DNA of 64,000 bases, from assembly GCF_018069805.1 (NCBI RefSeq), contig NZ_JAGPYN010000001.1:124001-188000 (forward strand). Direction: 5' to 3'. Shown one piece after another: positions 10,216-18,411 of this stretch (within the stretch, counting starts at the first letter, position 1; each line of letters starts with the position of its first letter). Both the position numbers and the translations under genes were made by a program. The notes beneath the pieces are model-generated. The model did not search any database and was not told the origin of the DNA. It saw only the letters and a program-made list of their open reading frames with translations. The stretch is from Pseudoalteromonas ostreae. GTDB lineage: Bacteria > Pseudomonadota > Gammaproteobacteria > Enterobacterales > Alteromonadaceae.

Positions 10216-10242
10216 GGTAAAAAGGTAAAAAGGTAAAAGGTG
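10216..10242. repeat. Short tandem repeat, 8-base unit GGTAAAAA
   Basis: About three consecutive GGTAAAA(A) units lie in the non-coding gap. A low-complexity tract of this kind can vary in copy number by slippage, but it is not positioned to alter a reading frame here. Confidence 0.6.
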
Positions 10243-10296
10243 ACTGGGAAATAATCAATGGCGAATACAGACCTCCCGATGGGAAAAGTAACTTCG

Positions 10297-10323
10297 CTAG
10301 GCTCTTTTCAATTAAGAGCCTAG
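10297..10323 (-). terminator. Hairpin downstream of ThrE-type exporter
   Basis: CTAGGCTCTT pairs perfectly with AAGAGCCTAG across a seven-base loop, 22 bases beyond the exporter stop codon. It lacks an immediate T-run on the minus strand (TTTT appears about ten bases later), so it is a weak or processed transcript end rather than a textbook intrinsic terminator. Confidence 0.5.
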
Positions 10324-10344
10324 AAAATTAGGTGTTTTATTGTG

Positions 10345-11619
10345 TTACAAACTCTTTTTCGGTGGTAGGGCGACGTTGGCGAAAATTAATCCTGCCACCA
10401 GTGACATAAATATCAGGAATGTTTGCTGACCAATGTGATCAGCGTAAACAAAATCTTGGCCTTCTATTAATGAATTTAATCCAATATAGGTTTTGCTACC
10501 AGGGACCAATACAATCAAGCCTTGCATGGCAACAATTGAGGCAGGAGCATTGGCAATACGGTTAAATAAATTGCTAAATACGCCAACTGAAAATGCACCA
10601 ACAAAGGTTCCTAAGGTGTAATCCAAATACATTGCTGAGCCAATACTGGTGCCGTAAGCAATAAAGCCTGAGGCAATTGACCAAGTAGCATGTTTTAGTT
10701 TGGTTCTAAAAATAACAATTAAGCTGCTACAAAGTAGAAATATTGCCAACCATGCGGTCCATTTTGGTAATGGTTCAGGTTGCACGAAGTCAACTTGACC
10801 AAACAGCGCAAAACCGATAGCAATACCAATAAAAGCACCAAAATACAGCTTAAACAACAGCATAAAAGCATCCATCACGCGCGCTGTACCAGATACTAAG
10901 TGCCGGGCTGCAAGTTCAGCAAGCCCCAGTGCTAAGGCAAGTCCGGGGATAAATACAATAATGGCTGATAGTACAACTAAACGGATATTGATCCCGACAT
11001 CTAAATGTACGCTTACAGCGCAGGCTAAAATTGCGGATATGATCGCAACTAAAGGCTCAAGCATATGAGCAACTCGTTTAGAGCGGGTTGACCACAATAC
11101 AAATAGGTACACGACCAAGGTCAATAATGCAGACCAGAACACGTCATTCCAACTGGTGCCCATCAGCATCGCAAATGCACCGCCAGAAGTGGCAAATGCA
11201 ATGCCAGTAACAGAGCGATTATAAGGATTGGGCATCACATAAATGGCATCAAGTTGCACATCAACTTCTTGCAAAGTCAATTCGCCATTGAGCATTTTAT
11301 TGACTAAATCATCAGTATCAGCCAACGAGCCTAGATCATGATCACCAGGGTCAACACGAGCTACATGGGTATATTCGTCTTCGTGGCCGTCAGTCCAGAT
11401 CACAAAAGTAACCGAGGTTGGTGACATCACAAACGAAGATTTGAGATCAAGGTAAGTGGCCACTTCCATTAAGTGGGCTTCAAGTCGATAAGCAGGGGTG
11501 CCATATTTATGTAGCATTTTGCCAAGCTTAACGATAAATTTTCGTTTTTCTGTAAACGTTGCGGTTTTCAAATCGACATTGAACCAAAGGTTAAATTGTT
11601 CAGTTAAAAAAATAGACAA
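10345..11619 (-). CDS. ThrE/YjjP-YjjB-type threonine/serine exporter family protein
   Basis: The 424-residue inner-membrane protein fuses both halves of the family. An N-terminal ThrE domain has a soluble part (FIVKLGKMLHKYGTPAYRLE, then VMSPTSVTFVIWTDG) followed by helices. The C-terminal ThrE_2 half carries more helices, giving about ten in all. E. coli splits the halves into YjjP and YjjB, and Corynebacterium ThrE fuses them as here. Family members export threonine and serine or, in enteric bacteria, succinate, so the substrate is open. The start appears to be TTG at 11619, because an in-frame stop lies six codons upstream and no ATG occurs before residue 34. Confidence 0.85.
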   Translation of the reverse strand: MSIFLTEQFNLWFNVDLKTATFTEKRKFIVKLGKMLHKYGTPAYRLEAHLMEVATYLDLKSSFVMSPTSVTFVIWTDGHEDEYTHVARVDPGDHDLGSLADTDDLVNKMLNGELTLQEVDVQLDAIYVMPNPYNRSVTGIAFATSGGAFAMLMGTSWNDVFWSALLTLVVYLFVLWSTRSKRVAHMLEPLVAIISAILACAVSVHLDVGINIRLVVLSAIIVFIPGLALALGLAELAARHLVSGTARVMDAFMLLFKLYFGAFIGIAIGFALFGQVDFVQPEPLPKWTAWLAIFLLCSSLIVIFRTKLKHATWSIASGFIAYGTSIGSAMYLDYTLGTFVGAFSVGVFSNLFNRIANAPASIVAMQGLIVLVPGSKTYIGLNSLIEGQDFVYADHIGQQTFLIFMSLVAGLIFANVALPPKKSL

Positions 11620-11696
11620 TATATCTAAATTTGCCTAACTTTGTGGCGGCGATTGTAAACACAAATCACCGCCTGTCTAGTATTTTTTAACCTAGT

Positions 11697-12917
11697 TTAC
11701 TTATTTTTTGCTTCTATCCACTGAGCCATATATTGGGTGCTGCGCATGGTATGATGTTTAAGCATTTGACCAGTAAAGTTGGCTTCACGGTGTTGGGTTA
11801 AATTCGCTGACGTTGCCGTGATTTTATTGATTAAGTCAACGGATAATACGTCTTTGTCATAACAGGTTGTAAGTAACTCAGCTGCGGCTTTTTGAGCTTG
11901 ATAAAATGCATCTTCATCTTGATAAAGTGCTAGCGCTGCGTCAGCAAATTGTTGCGGCTCACTGACTACCACGCCAGGCCATGCTAAATCACCATGCATA
12001 CCTTCACTACCAATAGGCGTAGTTACACTGGGTGTTTGCATGATCATCGCCTCTAACAACTTGCCTTTAATACCGGCGCCAAAGCGTAGTGGTGATAAAC
12101 ACACACGGGCATCTTCCATTACTTGATAGGCATCAGCAGCCCAACCTTTGATTAAAAAGCCAGTTTTTGGATTATTTAAAGCCGTTGCTTTTGGTGGTGG
12201 GTAAGAGCCATAAATATGTAGCTCAGCCAGTGGTAGTTGCTTGCGAATGAGCGGCCAAATTTGTTGTAAATATAATACAGCATCCCAGTTCGGCGCGTGA
12301 CGAAAATTGCCAATAGTCATAAAGTGTTGACGCTCATCAAATGACTTTGTTTGAGTGGGCAAAGCGCTTAAGTCGACCATAAAGGGTAAATGATGTAATA
12401 AACGGTTATCTACTTTAAATACATCTGCTAATAACTGCATTTCAAAGCTGGAAATAATTAAGCTTATATCGCAGCGTAAAATGGCGGCGATTTCTCGTTT
12501 GGCGATGTCAGAGTGTAAATCACTATGGTTAAATGCTCGGTTGCCTTTATGCGCTTCATGGCGAGCATTACGCAGGCACTGTAAGTCTTCAGTGTCGAGA
12601 ATTTTTAATGCACTAGGACAGTGTTTATCTACTCGCCAGCCAAATTGTTCTTCCATCATAAAGCGGTCAAACATGACGATATCGGGGGCATAGCTACTAA
12701 CATATTCATCAAAACTTGCACAATTAAGGGCGATTGTTGCGCTACTGATACCGTAGTCATCAAGGTTAACCATATGCTCGGTTTTTTGCGCTGGGCTGGC
12801 AAATTCAACCTGCCAATTTTGTGCTTTAAATACGTTTAACAGTGACATCATATGCGTGCCCGCAGCAGATGAATTTGGCTCAGGCCATACATAGCCAATT
12901 ACTAATACTTTTTTCAT
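11697..12917 (-). CDS. GT4-type glycosyltransferase
   Basis: The 406-residue protein has the GT-B fold pattern. The N-terminal Rossmann half begins MKKVLVIGYVWPEPNSSAAG. The C-terminal half has FMTIGNFRHAPNWDAVLYL, IYGSYPP and the nucleotide-sugar segment RFGAGIKGKLLEAMIM followed by SVTTPIGSEGM, typical of retaining family 1/4 enzymes. It should move a sugar from a nucleotide donor, but acceptor and pathway are unknown. The start ATG overlaps the stop of the LacI-family gene by four bases (ATGA), so the two are translationally coupled. No other polysaccharide gene is nearby. Confidence 0.85.
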   Translation of the reverse strand: MKKVLVIGYVWPEPNSSAAGTHMMSLLNVFKAQNWQVEFASPAQKTEHMVNLDDYGISSATIALNCASFDEYVSSYAPDIVMFDRFMMEEQFGWRVDKHCPSALKILDTEDLQCLRNARHEAHKGNRAFNHSDLHSDIAKREIAAILRCDISLIISSFEMQLLADVFKVDNRLLHHLPFMVDLSALPTQTKSFDERQHFMTIGNFRHAPNWDAVLYLQQIWPLIRKQLPLAELHIYGSYPPPKATALNNPKTGFLIKGWAADAYQVMEDARVCLSPLRFGAGIKGKLLEAMIMQTPSVTTPIGSEGMHGDLAWPGVVVSEPQQFADAALALYQDEDAFYQAQKAAAELLTTCYDKDVLSVDLINKITATSANLTQHREANFTGQMLKHHTMRSTQYMAQWIEAKNK

Positions 12918-13921
12918 TGACTTGAATCTCTTATCTGTAAATGAACATCAACTAAGGTACGTACCGCAGGCACGGTTTGATTGAGTAACTCTTGTAATAC
13001 TTGGCATGTGCGCTTGCCGATATCATCGGCATTTATAGTGACACTACTCAGTGATGGCGACATTAAACATGAATCGGCTAAATCATCAAAGCCCACCACT
13101 TTTATATCTTTACCCGGCACTAAGCCTTGTTCGCGTATCGCTTCAATAACACCATAGGCGATGACATCGTTAAAACAGATAATGGCTTTAGTGTTGAGGT
13201 GCTGTGCGTATAGGGCATTAAATGCATCGCGGCCGCCTTGGCGATTAGTGGCGGCGGTAATGATTGGTTTATCCAAAGGCAAATTAAATTGTTGTAGAGC
13301 GCTGTGAAAACCACTTAAACGTTCATGGTGATCGGAAATATCCTCAGTACCGCCGATAAATGCAATTTCTGCAATTCCTTGTTGTAAAATATGGCTAGTG
13401 GCTAGATGAGTGCCTTTTTTATTATCCGGCAATATTGTCGGGGCGGCACAAAAAGCCACTTCGCGCATAATGTGAATGACCGGGAAACCACTATTGATAA
13501 GTTCATCAACCCACTGCTGGGTTGTGCCAGGAGCTGGGCACATGATAAATGCGGCAACATTATATTCTTTGAGTGTTTTAACAACTTGTGTTTGGCGCTC
13601 TACACTTTCGGCGGTGTTCACTAACATCGGCAGCATGCCAAGGGTATGAATATGGTTTTCAAGTCCTAACGCTATTTGCGCAGAGTAAGGGTTAGTTAAA
13701 TCATTAATAACTAACGCCACTAAGTTAGAGCGGCGACTTCTCAGTGCTGCCGCATCTCTATTATATACATAGCCAAGCTTATCAATGGCATGCAATACTT
13801 TTGCTTTGCTTTTATCACTGACTTTGTCACTTTGGGTAAGCACTAAAGACACTGTTGACTTTGAAACCTCGGCTTCTCTGGCAACGTCAAAAATAGTGAT
13901 TTTATCGGTTTTTGTTTTCAT
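12914..13921 (-). CDS. LacI-family transcriptional regulator (MalI-like)
   Basis: The 335-residue protein has an N-terminal helix-turn-helix and hinge (ITIFDVAREAEVSKSTVSLV, then NRDAAALRSRRSN) followed by a periplasmic-binding-protein-like effector domain (VALVINDLTNPYSAQIALGL, and later VVGFDDLADSCLMSPSLSSV). The sequence around the hinge resembles E. coli MalI more than LacI itself. It should repress sugar-responsive genes. It forms a two-gene operon with the downstream glycosyltransferase and diverges from the S9 peptidase gene at 14086. The 164-base divergent region has an ATGTT/AACAT inverted repeat at 14032-14045 that could be an operator. Confidence 0.9.
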   Translation of the reverse strand: MKTKTDKITIFDVAREAEVSKSTVSLVLTQSDKVSDKSKAKVLHAIDKLGYVYNRDAAALRSRRSNLVALVINDLTNPYSAQIALGLENHIHTLGMLPMLVNTAESVERQTQVVKTLKEYNVAAFIMCPAPGTTQQWVDELINSGFPVIHIMREVAFCAAPTILPDNKKGTHLATSHILQQGIAEIAFIGGTEDISDHHERLSGFHSALQQFNLPLDKPIITAATNRQGGRDAFNALYAQHLNTKAIICFNDVIAYGVIEAIREQGLVPGKDIKVVGFDDLADSCLMSPSLSSVTINADDIGKRTCQVLQELLNQTVPAVRTLVDVHLQIRDSSQ

Positions 13922-14085
13922 TTTAATCTATGCGTCAGCAATTGCTTGAACTAAGCCGCCAGTTTAACGCAGTTTGAGCTAATAAGTCATCTATCGGCGT
14001 TATTGAAGGTAGAATCGCAAAAACTTTATGAATGTTGCAAAACATGTTTATATACAGGAATTAATAAAAATACCAAGGATACACT

Positions 14086-16548
14086 ATGAAAAGCATGCTG
14101 CTTTTATTCGCCCTCTTATTGAGTGTTGGCTTTAGTCATTTTAGCTATGGCGCGCAGGGATATCAAACCCCATCAAGTGATTTAGCCGCGCTGGTTGATG
14201 CTAAATTAGCACCGAGTAGCTACCTATCGGCTGATGGTCAATGGTTAGCGCTGTTTGAGCGTAAACGTATTGAAACATTAGATGATTTAGCAAAAGAAGA
14301 ATTGAAATTAGCGGGTATAAAGTTAAACCCAGCAAACTTTTCACGCTCACGTCCTCGTACTAAATTTAGTGCGTTACAAGTTAAACATATTGCGACTGGC
14401 GCTGTGATCACCGTTAATAATTTACCTCAAGGGGTGATCCGCTCACCTAAATGGTCAAGTAATAGCGAATATTTAGCGTTTATTGTTGAGCAACCAACTC
14501 AGACGCAATTGTGGGTGTATAACGCCGAAACTAAACAAGCACGTCAGTTGTCAACTTTGGCTCTTAATTCAGTACTAACAGCTACCCCTTATCAATGGTT
14601 ACCAGATAGCACGGCAATTGTTGCTAACCAAGCGGTTAACCTCGGCAAGCCGAAATTAGTTAGTGATGCAAATAGCGTTGTGCCGGTTATTCAACAAAGT
14701 AGCGGTCAAAAAGCGCCAGCACGGACTTACCAAAATTTATTAACCAGCCCGTTTGATGAGTTGCAGTTTAAGTTTTACGGCCAAGGTCAATTAACTTATA
14801 TTCCCCTGAGCGGTGTTGCGTTATCGATTGGCAAACCAGCATTATTTAAATCATTTTCGATCTCGCCTGATTCAACCAATATTTTAGTAGCCACTATCGA
14901 CGAACCATTTTCGTATCAAGTACCCTATAGCCGCTTTGCGACAACGTGGCAGGTGCTTGGCATGCGTGGTTATACGTTAGCGCAATTGTTTAAACAGCCA
15001 CTGGCCGACAACATTCCACAAGGTTATGACAGTGTGCGAACGGGTCGTCGTGATTTTCAGTGGCGTGATGATCAAGGTGCTGAGATCATTTGGGCGCAGG
15101 CGCAAGATGGCGGCGATATGAAAACCGATGTGCCGTATCATGATCATCTATATAGTTTACGCTCACCTTTTAAACGTGAACCAAAACTATTTGCTAAACT
15201 AGAACGACGTTTTTCACGTATTGAGTGGGCGAATGAAAACGTTGCGTTTTTAACCGAGTGGCGTTTTAGTGATCGGCAGTTACGTACCTATGTGATCCAA
15301 CCACGCGATGCGGATAATAACCGCGTATTGTTTTCACAGCGCAGCTATAACGATGCTTATAAAGATCCGGGCGACGCTATTTATGAGCGAAATGATCTCG
15401 GTGTAAACGTTATTAAAGTGGTTGGTGGACGTTATATATTTTTGCGCGGTGATGGTGCGTCAGAGCAAGGGAATGTGCCATTTTTAGATCAGTACGACAT
15501 TAAGACCAATACAACCAAGCGTTTATGGCAATCAAAAGCGCCATATTACGAGCGAGTTCGCGCCATGCTTGATGATGAAGGTGAGCGACTAATTACTATT
15601 CGTGAATCTAAGACCGAACAACCTAACTTCTTTATTCGCGATTTAGATGCCGACACTCTGACTCAGCTCACTACCTTTGAGCATCCATACCCTGCGTTTA
15701 AAGGGGTGACTAAAGAACTTGTGCGTTACCAACGTGATGACGGTGTTGAACTCTCTGGTACGCTATATTTACCTCCAGGTTACGATAAAACGCAAGGTCC
15801 ATTACCTGTATTAATGTGGGCATACCCACTAGAATATAAAGATAAAGCAGTTGCATCGCAAGTACGTGAATCGCCGTATGAATTTACCTACATAGGTTAT
15901 TGGGGGCCAATGCCTTACCTTGCAAAAGGCATTGCTGTATTTGATGATCCGAAGATGCCAATCGTCGGTGTTGATGGTAAAGAGCCAAATGATTTATTTA
16001 GAAAGCAGTTAGTTGCAAGTGCCAAAGCTGCGGTAGATGTGCTGGTCGAAAAAGGCATTGCAGATAAAGATAAAATCGCCATTGCAGGCCACTCATATGG
16101 CGCCTTTATGGTAGCAAACTTATTAGCCCACAGTGATTTATTCAAAACTGGTATTGCCCGCAGTGGTGCCTATAATAGGACCTTGACACCGTTTGGGTTT
16201 CAAGGAGAAGAACGTGATTTTTGGCAAGCACAGGATGTATACGCCAATATGTCACCGTTTTTTCATGCTGAAAAAATTAACGAGCCGATGTTAATGATCC
16301 ACGGCCAAGAAGACCCGAATTCAGGCACCTTCCCGATGCAAAGCGAGCGTATGTACGCTGCGCTCAAAGGTTTAGGTAAAGAAGCGCGTTTAGTGATGCT
16401 ACCTTACGAAGCTCACGGCTACCGTGCTCGCAAGAGTTTACTGCATGTGCTTTGGGAGCAAGAGCAATGGCTCGAAAAGTACTTGTTAACTGACGAAGCT
16501 CCTGTAAGCGATGCTCAAGCAAATACTGAACCTTCTGTAACAGAATAA
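14086..16548 (+). CDS. Secreted S9 (prolyl oligopeptidase/glutamyl endopeptidase-like) serine peptidase
   Basis: The 820-residue protein has a signal peptide at 1-23 (LLLFALLLSVGFSHFSYGA), a propeller domain to about residue 560, and an alpha/beta-hydrolase domain. All catalytic residues are present: Ser670 in GHSYGAF, Asp743 in HGQEDPNSG and His777 in YEAHGYRAR. The pattern is closest to the S9D group that includes plant glutamyl endopeptidase. It probably hydrolyses peptides in the periplasm. Its last 75 codons and the following terminator are repeated three more times immediately downstream. The C-terminal tail (from about 800, ending NTEPSVTE) is acidic and low-complexity, and it is the part that differs most between copies. 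Confidence 0.92.
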   Translation: MKSMLLLFALLLSVGFSHFSYGAQGYQTPSSDLAALVDAKLAPSSYLSADGQWLALFERKRIETLDDLAKEELKLAGIKLNPANFSRSRPRTKFSALQVKHIATGAVITVNNLPQGVIRSPKWSSNSEYLAFIVEQPTQTQLWVYNAETKQARQLSTLALNSVLTATPYQWLPDSTAIVANQAVNLGKPKLVSDANSVVPVIQQSSGQKAPARTYQNLLTSPFDELQFKFYGQGQLTYIPLSGVALSIGKPALFKSFSISPDSTNILVATIDEPFSYQVPYSRFATTWQVLGMRGYTLAQLFKQPLADNIPQGYDSVRTGRRDFQWRDDQGAEIIWAQAQDGGDMKTDVPYHDHLYSLRSPFKREPKLFAKLERRFSRIEWANENVAFLTEWRFSDRQLRTYVIQPRDADNNRVLFSQRSYNDAYKDPGDAIYERNDLGVNVIKVVGGRYIFLRGDGASEQGNVPFLDQYDIKTNTTKRLWQSKAPYYERVRAMLDDEGERLITIRESKTEQPNFFIRDLDADTLTQLTTFEHPYPAFKGVTKELVRYQRDDGVELSGTLYLPPGYDKTQGPLPVLMWAYPLEYKDKAVASQVRESPYEFTYIGYWGPMPYLAKGIAVFDDPKMPIVGVDGKEPNDLFRKQLVASAKAAVDVLVEKGIADKDKIAIAGHSYGAFMVANLLAHSDLFKTGIARSGAYNRTLTPFGFQGEERDFWQAQDVYANMSPFFHAEKINEPMLMIHGQEDPNSGTFPMQSERMYAALKGLGKEARLVMLPYEAHGYRARKSLLHVLWEQEQWLEKYLLTDEAPVSDAQANTEPSVTE

Positions 16549-16555
16549 ATTGAAA

Positions 16556-16574
16556 GTGCGGTTTATGCCGCGCT
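16556..16574 (+). terminator. Terminator-like hairpin of the S9 peptidase gene
   Basis: GTGCGG and CCGCGC pair across TTTATG just after the stop codon, followed by TTGTTAATTT. The same hairpin recurs after each repeat copy in the array (at about 16758 and 17056). It is destroyed in the last copy, where GCGGTTTATGCC runs into AAAAAGTG. Confidence 0.6.
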
Positions 16575-16620
16575 TGTTAATTTAATTACATGGGGAAGAA
16601 GACCCACCCTTAATCTCACG

Positions 16621-16750
16621 GCTACGTGCTCACAAGAGTTTACTGCATGTGCTTTGGGAGCAAGAGCAATGGCTGGATAAATACTTGTTAAGTTACGAAG
16701 ATCCTGTAAGCGATGCTCAAGTAAATACTGAGCCTTCTTTAACAGAATAA
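16621..16750 (+). pseudogene. Copy 1: truncated 3' fragment of S9 peptidase gene
   Basis: This fragment begins at the codon after the catalytic histidine position (GGCTACGTGCT) and runs to the TAA at 16748-16750. One base is missing near its 5' end relative to the gene, but downstream codons read as the peptidase tail with changes (LDKYLLSYEDPVSDAQVNTE). It has no start codon of its own and no catalytic residues. It is a duplication remnant. Confidence 0.85.
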
Positions 16751-16833
16751 ATTCAAAGCGCGGTTTATGCCGCGCTTGTTGATTTAATTATATGGGGATG
16801 AAGACCCACCCTTAATCTCACGGCACCTTCCCG

Positions 16834-17046
16834 ATGCAAAGCGAGCGTATGTACGCTGCGCTCAAAGGTTTAGGTAAAGAAGCGCGTTTAGTGATGTTAC
16901 CTTACGAAGCTCACGGCTACCGTGCTCGCAAGAGTTTACTGCATGTGCTTTGGGAGCAAGAGCAGTGGCTGGATAAATACTTGTTAACTGACGAAGCTCC
17001 TGTAAGCGATGCTCAAGCAAATACTGAACCTTCTTTAACAGAATAA
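16834..17046 (+). pseudogene. Copy 2: 70-codon 3' fragment of S9 peptidase gene
   Basis: An open frame of 70 codons starts at an internal ATG (MQSERMYAALKG) and ends in NTEPSLTE. It contains the catalytic-histidine motif YEAHGYRAR but neither the nucleophile serine nor the aspartate, so it cannot be an active peptidase. Differences from the gene are few: one is a silent leucine codon change, and E to D and V to L changes occur in the tail. No ribosome site stands out before the ATG. Confidence 0.85.
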
Positions 17047-17129
17047 ATTCAAAGCGCGGTTTATGCCGCGCTTGTTAATTTAATTATATGGGGAAGAAGA
17101 CCCACCCTTAATCTCACGGCACCTTCCCG

Positions 17130-17342
17130 ATGCAAAGCGAGCGTATGTACGCTGCGCTCAAAGGCTTAGGGAAAGAAGCGCGTTTAGTGATGTTACCTTA
17201 CGAAGCTCACGGCTACCGTGCTCGCAAGAGTTTACTGCATGTGCTTTGGGAGCAAGAGCAATGGCTGGATAAGTACTTGTTAAGTGACGAAGCTCCTGCA
17301 CGCGATGCTCAAGAAAATACTGAACCTTCTGTAACAGAATAA
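17130..17342 (+). pseudogene. Copy 3: 70-codon 3' fragment of S9 peptidase gene
   Basis: This fragment has the same structure as copy 2. The differences from it in the first 45 codons are silent (GGT to GGC, GGT to GGG). The tail differs in protein sequence (SDEAPARDAQENTEPSVTE). Its terminator hairpin is cut off at about 17365, which marks the end of the array. It lacks the serine and aspartate of the catalytic triad. Confidence 0.85.
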
Positions 17343-17561
17343 ATTCAAAGTGCGGTTTATGCCAAAAAGTGTCCCTCACAATTTTAAGCATTTTATAAAT
17401 TTTTTCTATTGCGCAGAGTTACAACCTGATGCAACTGCCGCTAATATTGTGAGCAATGAAGTGGTTTGAAAAGACCGTGAAGCAAATAACTAAGCGTGTT
17501 TAACTATTCCAGCAGGTACAGAAACTCCTGATCACAGCTTTATTAATTTATTTAAACGATA
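17343..17561. other. Non-coding gap after the peptidase repeat array
   Basis: No intact gene is visible. Short open stretches on the plus strand (for example one reading LQPDATAANIVSNEVV and ending at a stop near 17469) might be decayed coding sequence, but they carry no start and I do not recognise them. Confidence 0.4.
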
Positions 17562-17592
17562 AAAGCCCGACATTATTATAATGCCGAGCTTT
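17562..17592 (-). terminator. Terminator of the small lysine-rich gene
   Basis: On the minus strand, AAAGCTCGGCATTA pairs with TAATGTCGGGCTTT (with G-U pairs) and is followed by TTTTAT. It lies 50 bases beyond the stop of the 30-residue gene. The structure is symmetric enough to work in both directions. Confidence 0.75.
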
Positions 17593-17641
17593 GGACTTTA
17601 TTAAGGTTTCCATGAAACGTTATATGTAAAGTGACAACTCT

Positions 17642-17734
17642 TTACTTTTCGGTTGTCTTTGTTTTCTCCTTACGTATTTTTCGCTTTTCTTTTAACGTCA
17701 TTTTTGCTGGTTTTTTAGCTTTTTCTTTACTCAT
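17642..17734 (-). CDS. Small lysine-rich protein, 30 residues
   Basis: The frame runs from ATG at 17734 to TAA at 17642 and encodes a 30-residue, very basic peptide (begins MSKEKAKKPAKMTLKEKRKI, about 40% lysine). A GGAG ribosome site sits eight bases before the ATG, and a clear terminator follows, so this looks like a real stand-alone gene. I recall short Lys-rich hypothetical proteins of similar style in Vibrio and Alteromonas relatives, but I cannot verify homology. Charge and size suggest nucleic-acid or ribosome contact, which is speculation. Confidence 0.65.
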   Translation of the reverse strand: MSKEKAKKPAKMTLKEKRKIRKEKTKTTEK

Positions 17735-17788
17735 TATAAATAACTCCAATTAAATATATAAAAATTAATCAATAAAAATTGAAATAAT

Positions 17789-18181
17789 TTACTCTATATA
17801 ATTCTCCTTACTATTAATTGCTAATATTTGCCAAGAGTGAAAACATCCATATTCTTTACACTCAAAAATGTGACCTATTTTATGTCCTAAAAGATCAGTA
17901 CCTATAGGAGAGTGTAATGACACAACATTATTACATAGCCCCTTTTCTGCAGCAGGAACTAAGCTTATACGGCGTTTATAGCCCGTATCAGTATGCTGGA
18001 TGACTACGGTACAGCCAATTTGTACATGTGGGCTAAACTTTGACCAAGGTCGTTGTGAATACTCTATTTTTTGCAACACATGCGCGAGTTTCAGCGGATG
18101 TAAAAATGCTGAACTTTGGCTTAAATAGTTTTTATACTTATAAAAAGCAGGGGTTTTGTACCCGAACAGAAAAGCAAACAC
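17789..18181 (-). CDS. GreA/GreB C-terminal domain protein, Rnk-like
   Basis: The 130-residue protein has a C-terminal half (about residues 50-120) that matches the GreA/GreB C-terminal FKBP-like domain as found in Rnk: VQIGCTVVIQHTDTG, then RISLVPAAEKG, then SLHSPIGTDLLGHKIGHIFE. Such proteins bind RNA polymerase near the secondary channel. The N-terminal half is not the usual Rnk coiled coil and begins MFAFLFGYKTPAFYKYKNYL. The start appears to be GTG at 18181, with GGAG nine bases upstream. An in-frame stop lies just before it. It follows the RND efflux genes on the same strand after a hairpin, so it is probably a separate unit. Confidence 0.7.
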   Translation of the reverse strand: MFAFLFGYKTPAFYKYKNYLSQSSAFLHPLKLAHVLQKIEYSQRPWSKFSPHVQIGCTVVIQHTDTGYKRRISLVPAAEKGLCNNVVSLHSPIGTDLLGHKIGHIFECKEYGCFHSWQILAINSKENYIE

Positions 18182-18239
18182 GGACTAAATCTCCACGAAA
18201 ACTGAACCGAACTTAAATTTAAAATAATACAGTGAGACT

Positions 18240-18264
18240 GCCGAGTGTAAGAGTTACACTCGGC
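18240..18264. terminator. Perfect 11-bp stem-loop between RND and Rnk-like genes
   Basis: GCCGAGTGTAA pairs exactly with TTACACTCGGC across a three-base loop. The RND operon reads through this point on the minus strand. No strong T-run follows in either direction, so it is either a weak terminator or an mRNA-stabilising stem-loop. Confidence 0.55.
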
Positions 18265-18411
18265 TTAAATGTCGAAGGTGAGATTTGTTTTTTGTGGATG
18301 AGATATTAATATAAACATGATGTTCCTCTTATTTAAAGTAATCATACCTCATAAAAATATTATATCAATGGTGTTTTATAATTTAAAAATAAAGATATTA
18401 ATTTAAATTTA

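Larger units (their letters stand above)
9808..10344. other. Long non-coding gap between TonB receptor and ThrE-type gene
   Basis: No convincing gene was found in these 537 AT-rich bases. The left part must hold the promoter of the second TonB receptor. The right part holds a short direct repeat with an 8-base period (GGTAAAAA units, 10216-10242) and the hairpin annotated separately. The rest shows no structure I can support. Confidence 0.6.
16324..17360 (+). repeat. Tandem array of the peptidase gene's 3' end (about 296-base unit, four copies including the gene)
   Basis: The unit runs from GGCACCTTCCCGATGC in the gene through the stop codon, a GCGCGG...CCGCGC hairpin and about 45 further bases ending AATCTCAC. 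Copy 0 is the gene itself (from 16324). Copy 1 (about 16620-16821) lacks the first 93 bases. Copies 2 (from 16822) and 3 (from 17118) are full units spaced 296 bases apart. Copy 3 ends inside its hairpin at about 17365. The missing piece of copy 1 is bounded by CTCACGGC in both the unit joint and the gene, as expected for a deletion between short direct repeats. Copies are nearly identical and keep the reading frame. Confidence 0.95.

Noticed and set aside
14032..14045. ATGTT/AACAT inverted repeat as a LacI operator
   Set aside because: Arms of five bases are too short to separate from chance. It is mentioned only in the LacI entry and not given as a feature.
16324..17365. CRISPR-like repeat array
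   Set aside because: Units are about 296 bases of peptidase coding sequence with no unique spacers.
17343..17561. Pseudogene after the repeat array
   Set aside because: The short open stretches are in different frames and match nothing I know, so they were described as a gap only.
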